Origin: Canna indica
Taxonomy: Eukaryota > Streptophyta > Magnoliopsida > Zingiberales > Cannaceae
Assembly: GCA_034359265.1 (NCBI GenBank)
Contig: CP136890.1
Coordinates: 34,886,501 to 34,950,500 of the forward strand
Reading direction: 5' to 3'
DNA: 64,000 nucleotides
Shown: in pieces, positions 24,251 to 36,073 of the stretch
How the letters are laid out: each line of letters starts with the position of its first letter
Numbering within the stretch: the first letter of the stretch is position 1
The notes under the pieces: model-generated
What the model was told of the DNA's origin: nothing
Databases searched by the model: none
What the model saw: only the letters and a program-made list of their open reading frames with translations
Position numbers and translations under genes: made by a program

Positions 24251-24926
24251 CTGAGCTGAGTGGTAATTCGGAGGCCACACCCTCTACCTACCCTACGTGG
24301 CTATGAGGGAGCAACGAGTCTGGTGATCATTCATGTGGATGTGACATTGCATTGTGATACTTATCTGTGGTAGATGTTGTTATCATGCGCAGGGTAGATA
24401 GCATATTATGTTATGTTATTATTTACTGCTTTTATTATGCTTTCTTATTGCTATTGACTGCATGATGATGATGTGGTGGAAACGAGGACTGATCTACTCA
24501 CTAAGTCATAGATGGACTTACCCCTCATTTGTTATTTTTTTTGCACTTGAGTGAGATCAAAGAGGTACTGGGGTGCAGTAGCGCGGCTGGTGGTGGTAGG
24601 GCAGCGGGTCGCGTGACATGTCGTGGTCGAGGGGGATACCTGAGTCATTTTTATCTTTCTTTGAGTTATTGAGTCATGTAGACTCGGGTTATTGTTTTCG
24701 TATTTTTATTACTTTTAGGCGTCTTGGTTTGTTTATTAAACTTCTTTAATAACTTTTCTTTTATTGAGTCTATGGTTTGGGTTGAAATCAAGTGTCTTTT
24801 TATCTATTTTTAAAGGTTATATATATTATTCATGTTATTTACTATGTTGTGGTTTGAGTTCGGTTAGTCTTCGGGGTACGTGGCGTACACTGGCCGGTCA
24901 TACCGGATTTGGGGTGTGACAGCGGC

Positions 24927-25577
24927 ACAGACAGCGGAGGGTCGGAACCGACAGCGGGCGGCGACGGGCGACAAGGGCAGCGGCGAGGCACGACAGCAAC
25001 ACGGGTGGTGACGGTAGCAGCAACACCAGATGGATTGAAGAAGAGAAGGAGAAAGAGGAAGGATCAGGCCAAAACACAAATAAAAAGGTTTATCACCGAT
25101 GACCCATCAGCCATCGCTAAACCATGGATACCTAATTATTATATCACTAACGGCTGACGTAGCCCTCTCTAAGTCGTTAGTGACGAGTTTTTTATTTTCG
25201 CGCCGCGTTCGCGCCATCAATTAATAAGCGACAACCGCTGTTAGTCGTGGCTAATGACTTATTTATATCACCGACGGCTTGTGGGCCCTCGCTAAGTCGT
25301 GACTAGTAATTTATTTCATTTCGCGCCTCGTGTGCGCCATCAGCTATGACTGACGGCTTGTGGGCTCTCGCTAAGCCTTGGCTACTAAGTTATTTCATTT
25401 CGGGCCCCGTGCACGCCATCGACTATGAGTGACGGTCGTAGGCAGCCGTATGCGAACTGTGGCTGATTTTGTTACATCAGTCATGACTGATACGGCCGTC
25501 AAAAAGTCATGGATATTTTTGACGGCCTAGGCAGCCATCGGTGAGCCCCGTTGCTGAAAACCTTTATTCTAGTAATG
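24927..25577. mobile_element. Right end of CACTA-2 with subterminal repeats
   Basis: Resumes CACTA-2 after the gypsy LTR: a GC-rich block (24930-25020), then repeats built of GACGGCTTGTGGGCYCTCGCTAAG (as separate short words about 60-90 bp apart, 25150-25540) and the terminal ATTCTAGTAATG at 25577. Repeated short words near the ends are the binding sites of CACTA accessory proteins in characterised elements; here that role is inferred. Confidence 0.75.
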
Positions 25578-26234
25578 CGAGAGCGATGTAGGAATTTGAG
25601 CAATGTAGGTTATTTTGTTGTGAAATATGGATGTAGATATGTTGCTCAAGACGTGTCCTTGACACTATTCCTTAAGGATTTATTCGCATGTCGACGTATC
25701 CCCAAGATTCAAAGAGCTCTCATAAATTACGAATAGGAAGCAGTAGAAATATAACCCAGCTGTAGAGGAGAGAGGGAGAGGAGATGCGGCAGAGGAAGGA
25801 AGGGGATGTAGATGTTCTATATTCATGCTCTGGAACAACATGTATATAGAGGGCCAAGAGGATTCGATAGATAGCAAAATCGTGGTCACGAATGAAACAT
25901 GGAGGATAAGGATGAGAAATGGCAAGTGGGTTTATCACATATGAAATGTGGTCAAAAAGGACCATTTCAAGATAAGAATATCTAGAGTTATCATTTAAGG
26001 AAAAATGAAACAAAAAACGTGGTCAAAAAAACAAGTTCTACGCGCGCAAGGGGGGACTCCACTAATTTGAACTAAACTAGGCTTTTGAGCCTAGCTCTCA
26101 TGCGCGCGTGTCAACTCCTTCCACTTGCTATTTAGGATTCTAAGGATGTGCAATAGCTTATAAGCCAACCAAAGAAGAAGGAAACAGATGTTGTGGGAAT
26201 AAAGGCCTTTTGAAATATCTCACCATATACAACA
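25578..26234 (-). mobile_element. 3' LTR of a minus-strand copia element (cut)
   Basis: On the minus strand it starts TGTTGTATATGGTGAGATA directly after a purine tract (26237-26247), the normal start of a 3' LTR. A TATA-like CTATATACAT lies near 25840 and the sequence runs to the CACTA-2 end at 25577, where it stops without a recognisable LTR terminus. CACTA-2 or a later deletion cut it. Confidence 0.65.
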
Positions 26235-26236
26235 AT

Positions 26237-26247
26237 CCCCCATATAT
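26237..26247 (-). other. Polypurine tract of the minus-strand copia
   Basis: The minus strand reads ATATATGGGGGATT next to the LTR start at 26234. Polypurine tracts prime plus-strand DNA synthesis in LTR retrotransposons. Confidence 0.6.
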
Positions 26248-26452
26248 TTCAAAAGGATAAAGAGAATATTATAGCTAGATTTTCTCCATTTGGTATAATG
26301 CATCGATTCTGGTGTCTTTTAAAACTATGAACCAGAACTAGAAAGAATGAGATATAACTTACAGAATAATCAGTGAAGCATAAAGCTTCTATGAACAATG
26401 AATTCGTATTGTAGCTAAAGTGCTCATCAATCACATTATACCCCACAGTTCT

Positions 26453-26994
26453 TAAGGATGGCAACGGTTCGGTTAACCGCACTTTTGGGGGTTAACCGAA
26501 ACCGAAACCGTTTTCCAAACCCGCTAACCGAAATCAGTCAGTTTCAAAAGCCTATATCTGAAACCAAAACCGGCTCGGTTTTGATTATCCGCGGATAACC
26601 GAAACTGAATTTTTCGGTTCGAATAGAACTGATTATCCGTTTACTAATCGGTTAACTGGTAGTAAACGGATAACCGATTCAAAGATTAATAACAAAACTG
26701 ATTTTGAATACCGGTTAATCGTAAAAAACCGATAGTAAATGAATAACCGGTTCAAAGATTAATAACAAAACTGGTTTCGATTATCGGTTAATCGCAAAAA
26801 ACCGGTAATCGAAATCGAATATATAACCAGTTTCGGTTACCGGTTAACCGCGACCCGATAACCGAAACTGAACCGATTTTAAATGGTTTTTGGTTTTTTA
26901 CTATCCGAAACCGAAACTGAACCGCAAATCCACTATCCAAAACTAGATTTTACGGTTCGATTAATCGGTTAACCGGTTTGAATTGCCATCCCTA
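26453..26994. mobile_element. hAT-type MITE, 8-bp TSD ACAGTTCT
   Basis: 542-bp element with TIRs TAAGGATGGCAA and TTGCCATCCCTA, flanked by perfect duplications ACAGTTCT (26445-26452 and 26995-27002). The whole body is made of GGTTAACCG / CCGATAACCG words in both orientations and has no coding. It is inserted between the copia pol gene and its 3' LTR. Confidence 0.95.
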
Positions 26995-27169
26995 ACAGTT
27001 CTGCTGTTCAACGCGATTGTGCGCTAAAGACCATGCGCGCGCCTGGTTATTCAACAGTGCTATAGAGAATTAGCCATAATTCTCATAGGAGCGATTCTAC
27101 TCCACACTCATATAGGTCAATCCATCTAGTGTACTAACAGATACACCACATATAAAGGATATGGAATGA

Positions 27170-29053
27170 TTAAGAGTTTAACTCATCCTCACTTTCATTG
27201 CAGTCTAGCACTATTTGCACCATAAGAGGGACCAAATTTTTATAGTGCTCAACAAATCAACTAATTATTTTTGTTATTACCCATATGAACCTAATTCATG
27301 GGATCACCAATCTCATAGGTTGGGTTACCATCATTGTTGATATCTCAAATTGGTTGTAGTCTCATTCCCCTCGATGTTTCAATGATTAGTTTTCTTCCTA
27401 ACGGTTTTGTTAGAGGATCGGCCAAATTTACTTCTGACTTCACATAATCAATTAATATAACTTCATCTTTTTGCAACTACTTTATCACATCATGTCTCAA
27501 TCGTATATGTCTATTTTCATCATGTCTCAAGCGAAATATTTGCTAAGAAGTTTTTCAACCACTCAACCTCATTATTAGCCAACTCTAAGGCAATAAATTC
27601 TGACTCCATGGTAGATTTAGCAATAATGGTTTGTTTGGCTGATTCCAAGTAATTGCACCACCACCAAGGGGGAATACAAAACCACTAGTGGATTTTATCT
27701 CATCTGAATCTGAAATCCAGTTAGCATCACTGTATCCTTCTAATACAACGGGAAATCCACTATACATAATACTATAATTCATGGTACCTCTCAAATATTT
27801 CATTAGTTTGACTAATACAACCCAATGCTCATGGTTTGGATAGTGTGTATATCTGCTCAATCTACACACAACATATGCTATGTGAGGTCGAGAAAAAATC
27901 ATTAAATGCATCACACTATCAATAATCCATGCATACTCAGATTGAGCAACATGATCACCTCTATTTTTCTTTAATTGGGAGCTAGCATCATAAAGAGTAC
28001 TCACTAGTTTGACATCAAAATGTTCAAACTTCTTTAGAAGTTTCTCAACATAATGTTCTTGTGATAGTATTATACTATCACCTATCCTTATGATTTTAAC
28101 ACCCATTATCACACTTGCTTCACACATATCTTTCGTATCAAATTTAAAAGCTAGTAAACATTTTGTTTCATGTATTAATTCAAGACTATAGCTAAAAATA
28201 AGCATGTCATCTACATACAAGCATATAATCACACAATCACTTCCAACTAGTTTTGTATAAACACCTTTATCTACTTCAACAGAAGAGAAACCAATATGTA
28301 CGAAAACATGATCAAATTTTTCATGTCACTGTTTAGATGCTTGTTTCAAGCCATATAAGGATTTGAGAAGTTTACAAATTTTATTTTCTTGTCCAGAAAC
28401 CACACAACCCTCAGGTTATTCCATATAAATTTATTCTTCTAAATCACCATTTAGAAAAGTTGTTTTAACATTTATTTGATGAATAAAAAGTTTGTAAATC
28501 GAAGCTAAAGCAATCAAAATTCGAATAGAAGAAATTTTAGTCAGAGGAGCAAAAGTGTCAAAATAATCTATATTTTGCTTTTAAATAAAACCTTTTGCTA
28601 CAAGTCTAGTTTTATATTTATCAATAAAATCGTCATGATTAAATTTCCTTTTGAAAATCCATTTACAACCAATAGTTTTAGCTCTAGGAGATAAATCAAC
28701 TAATTTCCAAGTATTATTTTGTAAAATGGAATCAAGTTCTACTTTAATGGCTTCTTTCCAAAAGGGAGCATCAGATGAAAAATTACATTTAAAATAATTT
28801 TTTTTCTGGTCTTTTAGACCTTCTCAAATCCTCATTTTCACTATTATTTTAAATAACCGGTGCATCAGAAACATTATCAACATTTAAAGGAAAAATATGT
28901 TCAAAGAATTCAATATTTTTTATTTCAAGTATAGTGTTGCAATCAAGCACATCACTTTTCGAATCAAGAAACCTATACGCAACATTATGTTCAACATAAT
29001 CAATAAATAAACAATTAGAAGTTTTTGAACATATTTTCCTTTTCTTACGTCTA
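27170..29053 (-). pseudogene. Copia pol (integrase end, RT, RNase H), pseudogene
   Basis: Minus strand. From 29053: end of the integrase region (SNCLFIDYVEHNVAYRFLDS), then RT remnants with stops, the RT active site YVDDMLIF near 28215, LSRYTHYPNHEHW and the RNase H region (SDANWISDSDE, STSGFVFPLGGG, EFIALELANNEVEW). The C-terminus reads NLADPLTKPLGRKLI and EHYKNLVPLMVQIV and ends with TAA at 27170-27172. Several frameshifts and stops occur in the RT part. The coding continues for a few codons beyond the gypsy LTR (31998 to about 32013: TTIMLP) and is then lost, so gag, protease and most of integrase are missing. Confidence 0.85.
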
Positions 29054-30059
29054 TGTAATACCCAAAATCTTAATAATAATATTTTATTCTTGAGCGGGGA
29101 TCATGGGCCCTAGTTAGCGCGGATTGGCGGGAAGCTTCGGGATTAGACCAGAGTAAGCATTTAATGTAGAAAAATTAAGAAAAAAATTATTTGCCTTATC
29201 TCTGTGATTTAGAATGCTAGGATGATAGAGGGTCTCAAGGCGAATTTAACTGTGCAATCGGATCTTGAATCAGAGTTAGAATGGGTGAGTTATGGGCGGT
29301 TAAAGTCGGATAGCTTAGGTAGGGGTATTATGGTCATTTGGACCCAACTAGTGTCTATAAATTAGACCTTGGGGTGTGCGGCCAAGGGTTTTATCTGGAT
29401 GCCACCTGAGGCAAAGGAGAGAGGAGAGAGAGGGCATTGCCGTGGAGGAGGAACCGTTAGAGCCGAATTTTCGCGAGTTCGTCGGTGTCGATCGAGGGAA
29501 GATCCCGCGCGTCTTTTCCTTCCATTTTCTCTCCGTCCGATGAGTGGATTTAGGCTTTCTTTTCCCCAAATCTTGATTCATGTCGCTGTCCCCATGTCTC
29601 GAGATTTTTCGTTGATTTTTGATGCATTTTTCTTGTATCGAATCAGAAATAAAATCGTCGTTCTTCCTTTTGTTGATTTATAAAAAAATAGAATTTTAAA
29701 AAAAAAAATTCTTTTTTCTCTCTTGGCCTTGTGCAGCCACCGCCGGCACAGCCGGGCCCTGGCCTGTCCAACTCAGTGCCACCAGGCGTGGCCCGCTATT
29801 GGGGCTAGGGGCTAGGCGGCTGCCCGACCCTTGGGGCAGCCGGCCTAGCCGCGATCTTTGGGGCCGCCGTCGAACGGTGGGGGATACGGCGGGGACCTGG
29901 TCTAGCCGGATCCCCGGCGGTGAACGGCGGGGGCGGGATGGGATGGTGGAGGAGATGGAGATAGTGACCTAGGTGGGGAGATAAAATGGAGGGCTGAGAT
30001 TGATTTGGGTGAGATGAAGGGCTGGATTGAATTGGTGGAGATGAAGGGCATGTATTTGA

Positions 30060-30310
30060 TATTGTGTTGATGGAGGGCTGAGATTGCATCAGGTTAGATG
30101 TAAGGCTTAGATTGCATCATGTAGATGGAGGGCTGTGATTGCATCAGTAGATGGAGAGCTATGATTGCATCTGGTTAGATGTAAGGCTGTGATTGCATCA
30201 TGTAGATGGATGGTCATGATTGCATCTGGTTAGATGTAAGGCTAAGATTGCATCATGTTAAATAGAGGGTTGTGGTTGCATCATATTAGATGGAAGACTG
30301 TGATTTGATC
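30060..30310. repeat. Tandem GATTGCATC repeats in gypsy LTR
   Basis: About eight irregular units of 25-35 bp with the words TAGATG, RRGGCTGTGATTGCATC. Diverged copies alternate GATTGCATCATGTAGATGG with GATTGCATCTGGTTAGATG. Not found at similar length in the related LTR at 15919-24921, so it is copy-specific or has been lost there. Confidence 0.8.
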
Positions 30311-31025
30311 CTGTTTAGATGAAGGTCTGATATTTCATTACTGATTTATTGATTGTAACACTGTTATATTCATTTGTAACAGTGATTTATTAAATAAATT
30401 TAAGATAATTCTTCTATTATTCTAAATAATTATTTGGATGCCTTAAGGTTAGCAAAAATATTCATGTTATATATGAAATTTCACCTAATCGATGTTCTGG
30501 ATTCATTGACGAGGTCTGTTTCGCTATCAGACCATCGGATTTTGAAGGCAGTAGGCGGCCGACACCTCATTTTGCGTGCCAAGTTAAAAAATCATATTTT
30601 ATATGTTTTCATAGTTCAATCTGAGATGATTCATGGATATAATAGTTAATGAGGTGAATCTTATCCTAGATCAGTGATTCCTATGACGAGTTATTTTATC
30701 CTATTGTTCCAGTCTATTAATTTACGGTTGTAGTTCATTTTTGCACTACTTTCATGATACACATGCTTCTTTTCTTACAATGATTGGATGTGCTATAATT
30801 CTATTTCATAATTATTTATTTATACTGAGTATTCATGATTTATGAGCACTATTTCTATATATATATATCTGTATGTGGTTGTGATGTGTGGCAGGAGGAG
30901 GTGGAGGATGAGGTATGCCCTTGACATACCATTTACTACCTGTTGATAACACATCTTGTTTATGCTTATATACCTGTGTGTGTGGTATTGTGATGTTCTT
31001 GTTGCATTTCCCAGAAGTCTCACTC

Positions 31026-31208
31026 GTGAGGGGAGAGTATGCCCCAAAGAGACAGCGTTGGCCTTATTCCAGAAGTCCGACTGGTGAGGGGAGATCATAC
31101 CCCAAAGAGACAGTCCGGAGACCCAACCGGTGAGGGGAACGTATGTCCCAAAGAGACGGATCAGAAGAGCAAGTGCCGGTGAGGGGAAGGCATGCCCCAA
31201 ATAGACGA
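31026..31208. repeat. Tandem GAGGGGA..CCCCAAAGAGAC repeats (LTR)
   Basis: Four units, parallel to 24065-24250, each with GTGAGGGGA and CCCCAAA(G/T)AGAC. Conserved between two LTRs of the family, unlike the GATTGCATC array. Confidence 0.85.
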
Positions 31209-32013
31209 CACTGAGCTGGGTGGTTGTTCGGCGGCCACCCGACTACCTACCCTATGTGGCTATGTGGGACCGACGGGTCCGGGGAGCATGCATATAATTG
31301 AGGTGTTGTATTCATCATATTTTATTACTGTGGATATGCTTATACTTATTTATGGATGTGGTTATCATGAGTAGAGTGGATATGTTACTAATGCTTGTTC
31401 CGTCATTTTTTAGGATATTTTATACTTGTTGACGGATGTTGATGTCATGCATAAAGTAGTGGATATATATTATTGCTAATTTTTTCTGACGTTGATGTTC
31501 ATTATATATCAGCTATTTGTGTTTTTATGCATGATGACTGATTTGGTGAATTGATGACTGATCTACTCACTAAGTCCTAGTTGGACTTACCCATCATTTT
31601 TGTTATTTTACAGCACCTGAGCTAGATCAGGGAGGTACCGTGGTGCAATAGCGCGGTAGGGCAGCGGGTCTCATGACATGTCGTGATTGAGGAGGATACC
31701 TGAGTCATTTTAGTGCCTCTTTGAGTTGTTGAGTCATGTTGACTCGGGTTGTTGCTTCTGCATTTTATTTTTTATTTTAGGAGTCTTGTTTAGTTATTTG
31801 AACTCCTTTTTAATAACTTGTTCAGTGTATTCATATTAAGTTTTGGTTTGGTTTCGTTCATGATGTCATGTCTATTCTTTCAAAAAAAAAAATTCTCCCG
31901 CTGTTCAGGTTATTGCTGTTGTGTTTGAGTTGGGTTAGACTTTGGGGTACGTGGCGTATCTTGGCCGGTCATACCGGATTTGGGGTATGACAGTCTAGGG
32001 AGCATTATAGTAG

Positions 32014-32251
32014 TGGATCAATTTTTTTTTATGTTGTTTTATTTTGATAGTGTCCTTGTACAAATTTCATTTTCAAAATTTTAGATAGGTTTTTAGAGTA
32101 TAGGTTAATCTGATATTATTAAATTTTTGTACGGATGTGTGGTTTATTTTCGAGTCCTTGGTGTTTTCTAATTAGTTTAAATGGTCAAGAAAGATACAAA
32201 CCTTCAATCAAATGAAGGGTCTGCTTTCACCATTCAGTAGTGAACTTAAAC
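32014..32251. other. Unassigned DNA left of the LINE
   Basis: AT-rich sequence with no recognised motif, between the lost 5' part of the minus-strand copia and the LINE target duplication. Confidence 0.4.
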
Positions 32252-32433
32252 CAGTATATCTTGTGCTTTTTCTTTTTTTTTGAAAAAGGGAACCTTGTAT
32301 TTATCAGGAGATTTGAGAAATACAAGTATAAGAGACAGATACAGGAGAAAATTTAAAAGAAATATTGAACAGAGAAGAGTAGACCAAACAGAAGCAAGCA
32401 AATTCTAACCAACTAAGAAAGGGCATAACATAA

Positions 32434-35400
32434 TCAAGAAGCCAATTCTAGCATAATAGCGCCGTCCATGGCGACCTCAGAAAGATGATGTGAACGAGAT
32501 TCAAAGCACCGCAGGTTACGCTCGGTCCACACCTTCCACCTCCAAATCATTAGCGCCTTGTACTTTAGCCGATTATCCCTGCGCGAATCCTGACTGCGAC
32601 ACTCCCAAGGCTGGAAGGAGAGGGAGAAGGGGTTCATCAAAGCTTAAGTCAACAACCTATCCCAACCATTCCTCGTGAATGAACAGTGGAGGAAGAGATG
32701 ATCATGAGTCTCCACCTCGTAGGAGCAAAGAGGACAATAAGGCTCCACCCGAAAACCATGTCGCAATAATCTGTCCTTGGTGTGCTGTTTCTTCCTCAGA
32801 GCTAACCAGTTGAATATGGATATGTTCCTTGGGCATAATGATTGCCATATGAACGATGCCGATGGATCCTCAATGCCTCGGAAATTTAGAATGCGATACA
32901 CTGAACTAGTAGAGAATATCTTAGAGGCCGACCATTTCCATAGTACTCTGTCCTCACCATAGCACTAGAGAACACCCTAGATATCACTAAGCAAGCTGAG
33001 AACGTCCTCATTAGAAACAAAGTTCAAAAATTGAATGTTCCATCCATAAGGCTGCCCAGCCTCGTCAAGTACCTTGAGATCCTTGATAAAAGCGGAAGGA
33101 TCAACTGCCTGAGAGAATAGCTGTGGATATTTCCTATTCAGCGACGAGGAGCCAGTCCAATGATCTAGCCAAAAATGCACTTTAGATCCATCCCCAACTA
33201 AAAAGGAAGAAGTCATGCTGAAAAGATCTCTATGAGCACATATACCCTGCCATATGGGAGATATGATAGTAAGACCTGAAGAGCCGATCCCAAGAGAAGC
33301 GGCGTAGAAGGATATAGGCAAGGAGGTCCAGAGAAGATCTTGCCTGTTCCAGATTTTCCATAGCCAGGCTAGAAGACGAGCCCTATTATGCATCTGCAAG
33401 TCAAGCATACCAAGTCCACCCTCCTTAATATCCCCCAGTAGGGAGGGTCAGTTAATGAGAGCTTTACCATGGCAGGAATTACCCCTCGATCCACACCAAA
33501 AAAATTTCCTTTGCCGCTGATCTAGGCCATTGATGACCCATTTTGGAGCGGTAAAGATACTAAGCATGTAGAAGGCATGACTTGTCAAAGTTCTATTTAT
33601 GAGGGTTAGTCGCCCTGCTCGAGAGAGATTCATCCCCTACTAGGAAGCAAGAATTTTGTTGAATTTGGCTACAAGAATACGCCAATCCTCCTTCATAGGT
33701 CTGCCAATTCTAAGAGGAAGCCCTAGGTATTTCAGCGGAAAGCTACCCACACTGCACCCGAGAATAGAAGCCAAGGAGGAGGCAGTCTGGGTGTCATCGC
33801 TAAGAGGAACCATACACGTTTTGTCAAAGTTGAGCCACAGACCAGATGACATCTCAAAACATTTAAACATGAGCTTGATATTCTCCAAACAGGCCTCTTC
33901 AGCTTTGCAGATCATGATGAGATCATCAGTAAACAACACGTGGGAGATCGTCTCAGGAATATAATCCTTTAGAACTTCCTGCACCAAGTCCCGGTGAACG
34001 GCCCGGCTAATCAGTCTTGATAGGATATTAGCAACTAGATTAAATAGGAGGGGCGATATGGGATTTCCTTGACGAAGGCCTCTTTTGTGACTGAAAGTGC
34101 GACTCGCGGATCCATTGATGAGGACCGCCGAAGAAGAGGAGTTGAGAAGATTAGAAATCCAACTAATCGACTGGGGCGGAAATCCTCTTGCAGTCAACAT
34201 GTCAGATATGAAATCCCAACTCACAGAGTCAAAAGCGTGCTCAAATTCAAACTTAATGATGCATGAGTCTTTATCCAAAAGATGGCAAGCCCATATGGTC
34301 TCAAAAATAGCCATGAAATAGTCCAAAGTACTACGCCCCTGGGAGAAAGCACCCTGCTTGTTGTCGATAAGAGAAGGCATAAAGCGGGCCAGTCTCTTAG
34401 CCAGAAGATTGGGAAAGATTTTTATTAAGCTGTTCTCCAAACTTATCGGACGGAAGTCCCTTGTGCGGCGCGCTCCTTCCTTCTTAGGAATAAGAGTGAT
34501 ATATGCCAAATTGATCCTTCGGAGATCCTTTGGATGAAGAAGGAGATCATTAAGAATATCAACCAAACTTCCTCCAATAGAGCTCCAGAAGGCCTTAAAA
34601 AATTCCAGAGGCAGGCCATCAGGTCCCGGGGCTTTATAATTTTTCGAGTGCTTGATGACCTCATGTACTTCAGATAATGAGAAAGGAGCATCCAGGCTCT
34701 GAAGCTGAGGAATATGTGGCAGGAGAAGGGAATCCCAATCAATTTTTAATAACGGTTTGCGTGACTTGCCCAAAATGTCCTTAAAATGAGAAACGAAGCA
34801 ATTGAAAATAAATTCAGGATTCTCCACACGCCCTTGATCAGATTCAATATAAGATATCCAGTTAGACTTTCTCCTCATGGAAGCACACTGCTGGAAGTAG
34901 CGAGTATGACGATCACCTTCTTTAATCCATCTTTTCTTTGCCCACTGCCTCCAATATATATCATCATCATTATATAGCTTATCGAGGTTGACTTTGGTGG
35001 ATTTGAGAAGATCAATTTCAGCCGAGGAGCCAGATCCGAAGTCAATGATAGAGCTAAGTTCCAGAATCTTATCCTCAAGAAGTGAACGACGATGCTTCCA
35101 AGACTTCCTCTTGAGATGATCCCAATCTCTGAGGGTACGCCTAAGAGGCTTCCATGCACGAACCCACTAGTCAATCGCCCTTCCGGAGGAAGTACTATCT
35201 GAACGGGATCTGAAGAGGCCAGCCGAAATAATGTTGGGGAACTCAGGCTGCTTCAACTAGTAGACCTCAAACCGAAAGATCTTAGAACCACCCGTAATGC
35301 GCGGATCGCACTTGAGGATCAGGGGGGAGTGATCTGAAAGCCTATGCGAGCCGCCCTCAAGCTTAAGGTCTGGAAACCTGCTAACAGTTGAGGAGCTAAC

Positions 35401-36051
35401 TAGGACCCTATCTAGCTTGGCTAAGGAAGGCGGGTCTTGGTTGTTTGTCCATGAGAAAGGCGATCCCGACCATGGCAACTCGATTAAGTCATTATCCGCG
35501 ATAAACTCCGCAAAGAGTCTCGAATCATTTGGAGCCCCGTGACAATTATGCCGCTCAGAATCATTCTTTGTAAGATTAAAATCACCACCCAGAATTGGAA
35601 ATTTGGACGCTTCTTCAAGGGAGGAATACAGGCCATTAATAAACCCACGGCTAAGAGCACGATTAGGAGGACCATAAACGCCGATGAATCTGACAACTGC
35701 CCCTGATTTTATTGAAGAGAGAACCACCGAAATAGAAAACTCGGTAATAGAGCTAGAGACTAGGGACCATAAAGTTGGATTCCAACACATAATCTGTCCC
35801 CCCGAGAAGCCCATAGAGTCCACCGCTAAAAAATTATCACACAAAGAAGATCTAAAACCAGAGAGCTGCTTAATAATACAGCCAGGGGTAGATGTCAACT
35901 TAGTTTCACACAAATAACAAACACTACAACAGTTATCACGAACTAGCTGCTTGACCATATACCGCTTAGATAGACGGTTTAGGCCATGAACATTCCAAAA
36001 CATAGCACAAAAGCTAAACGAGTTCATAACATCAAACACAACTACCAACAT
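32434..36051 (-). pseudogene. LINE ORF2 (endonuclease, RT, zf-RVT), nonsense only
   Basis: ORF2 nicks target DNA and copies the LINE RNA. One frame runs for about 1206 codons without a frameshift. Order: apurinic-type endonuclease (WNVHGLN, CETKL, GVYGPPNR, GGDFNL, LDRVLVS, LSDHSPLIL; 35257-36051); reverse transcriptase (NYKAPGPDGLPLEFFK, RPISLENSLIK, QGRSTLDYF, GLRQGNPISPLLFN and active site FTDDLI; 33640-34878); and a zf-RVT-like domain (YCPLCSYEVETHDHLFLHC; about 32644-32901). Eight nonsense codons interrupt it: six TAG, one TGA and one TAA. The RT motif FTDD differs from the usual FADD. Without nonsense changes it would be full length. Confidence 0.92.
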
Positions 36052-36073
36052 AAGATAGGAGCGAGAGTACCCA

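Larger units (their letters stand above)
29054..31992 (+). mobile_element. Gypsy solo LTR, TSD GTCTA
   Basis: Complete LTR of 2939 bp, TGTAATACCCAAAAT to GGGGTATGACA, flanked by a perfect 5-bp duplication GTCTA (29049-29053 and 31993-31997). It interrupts the copia integrase frame, which resumes on both sides. It contains a GC-rich block near 29730-29960, an array of GATTGCATC repeats (30060-30310) and the CCCCAAAGAGAC array (31026-31208). Same family as the outer LTR at 15919-24921. Confidence 0.95.
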
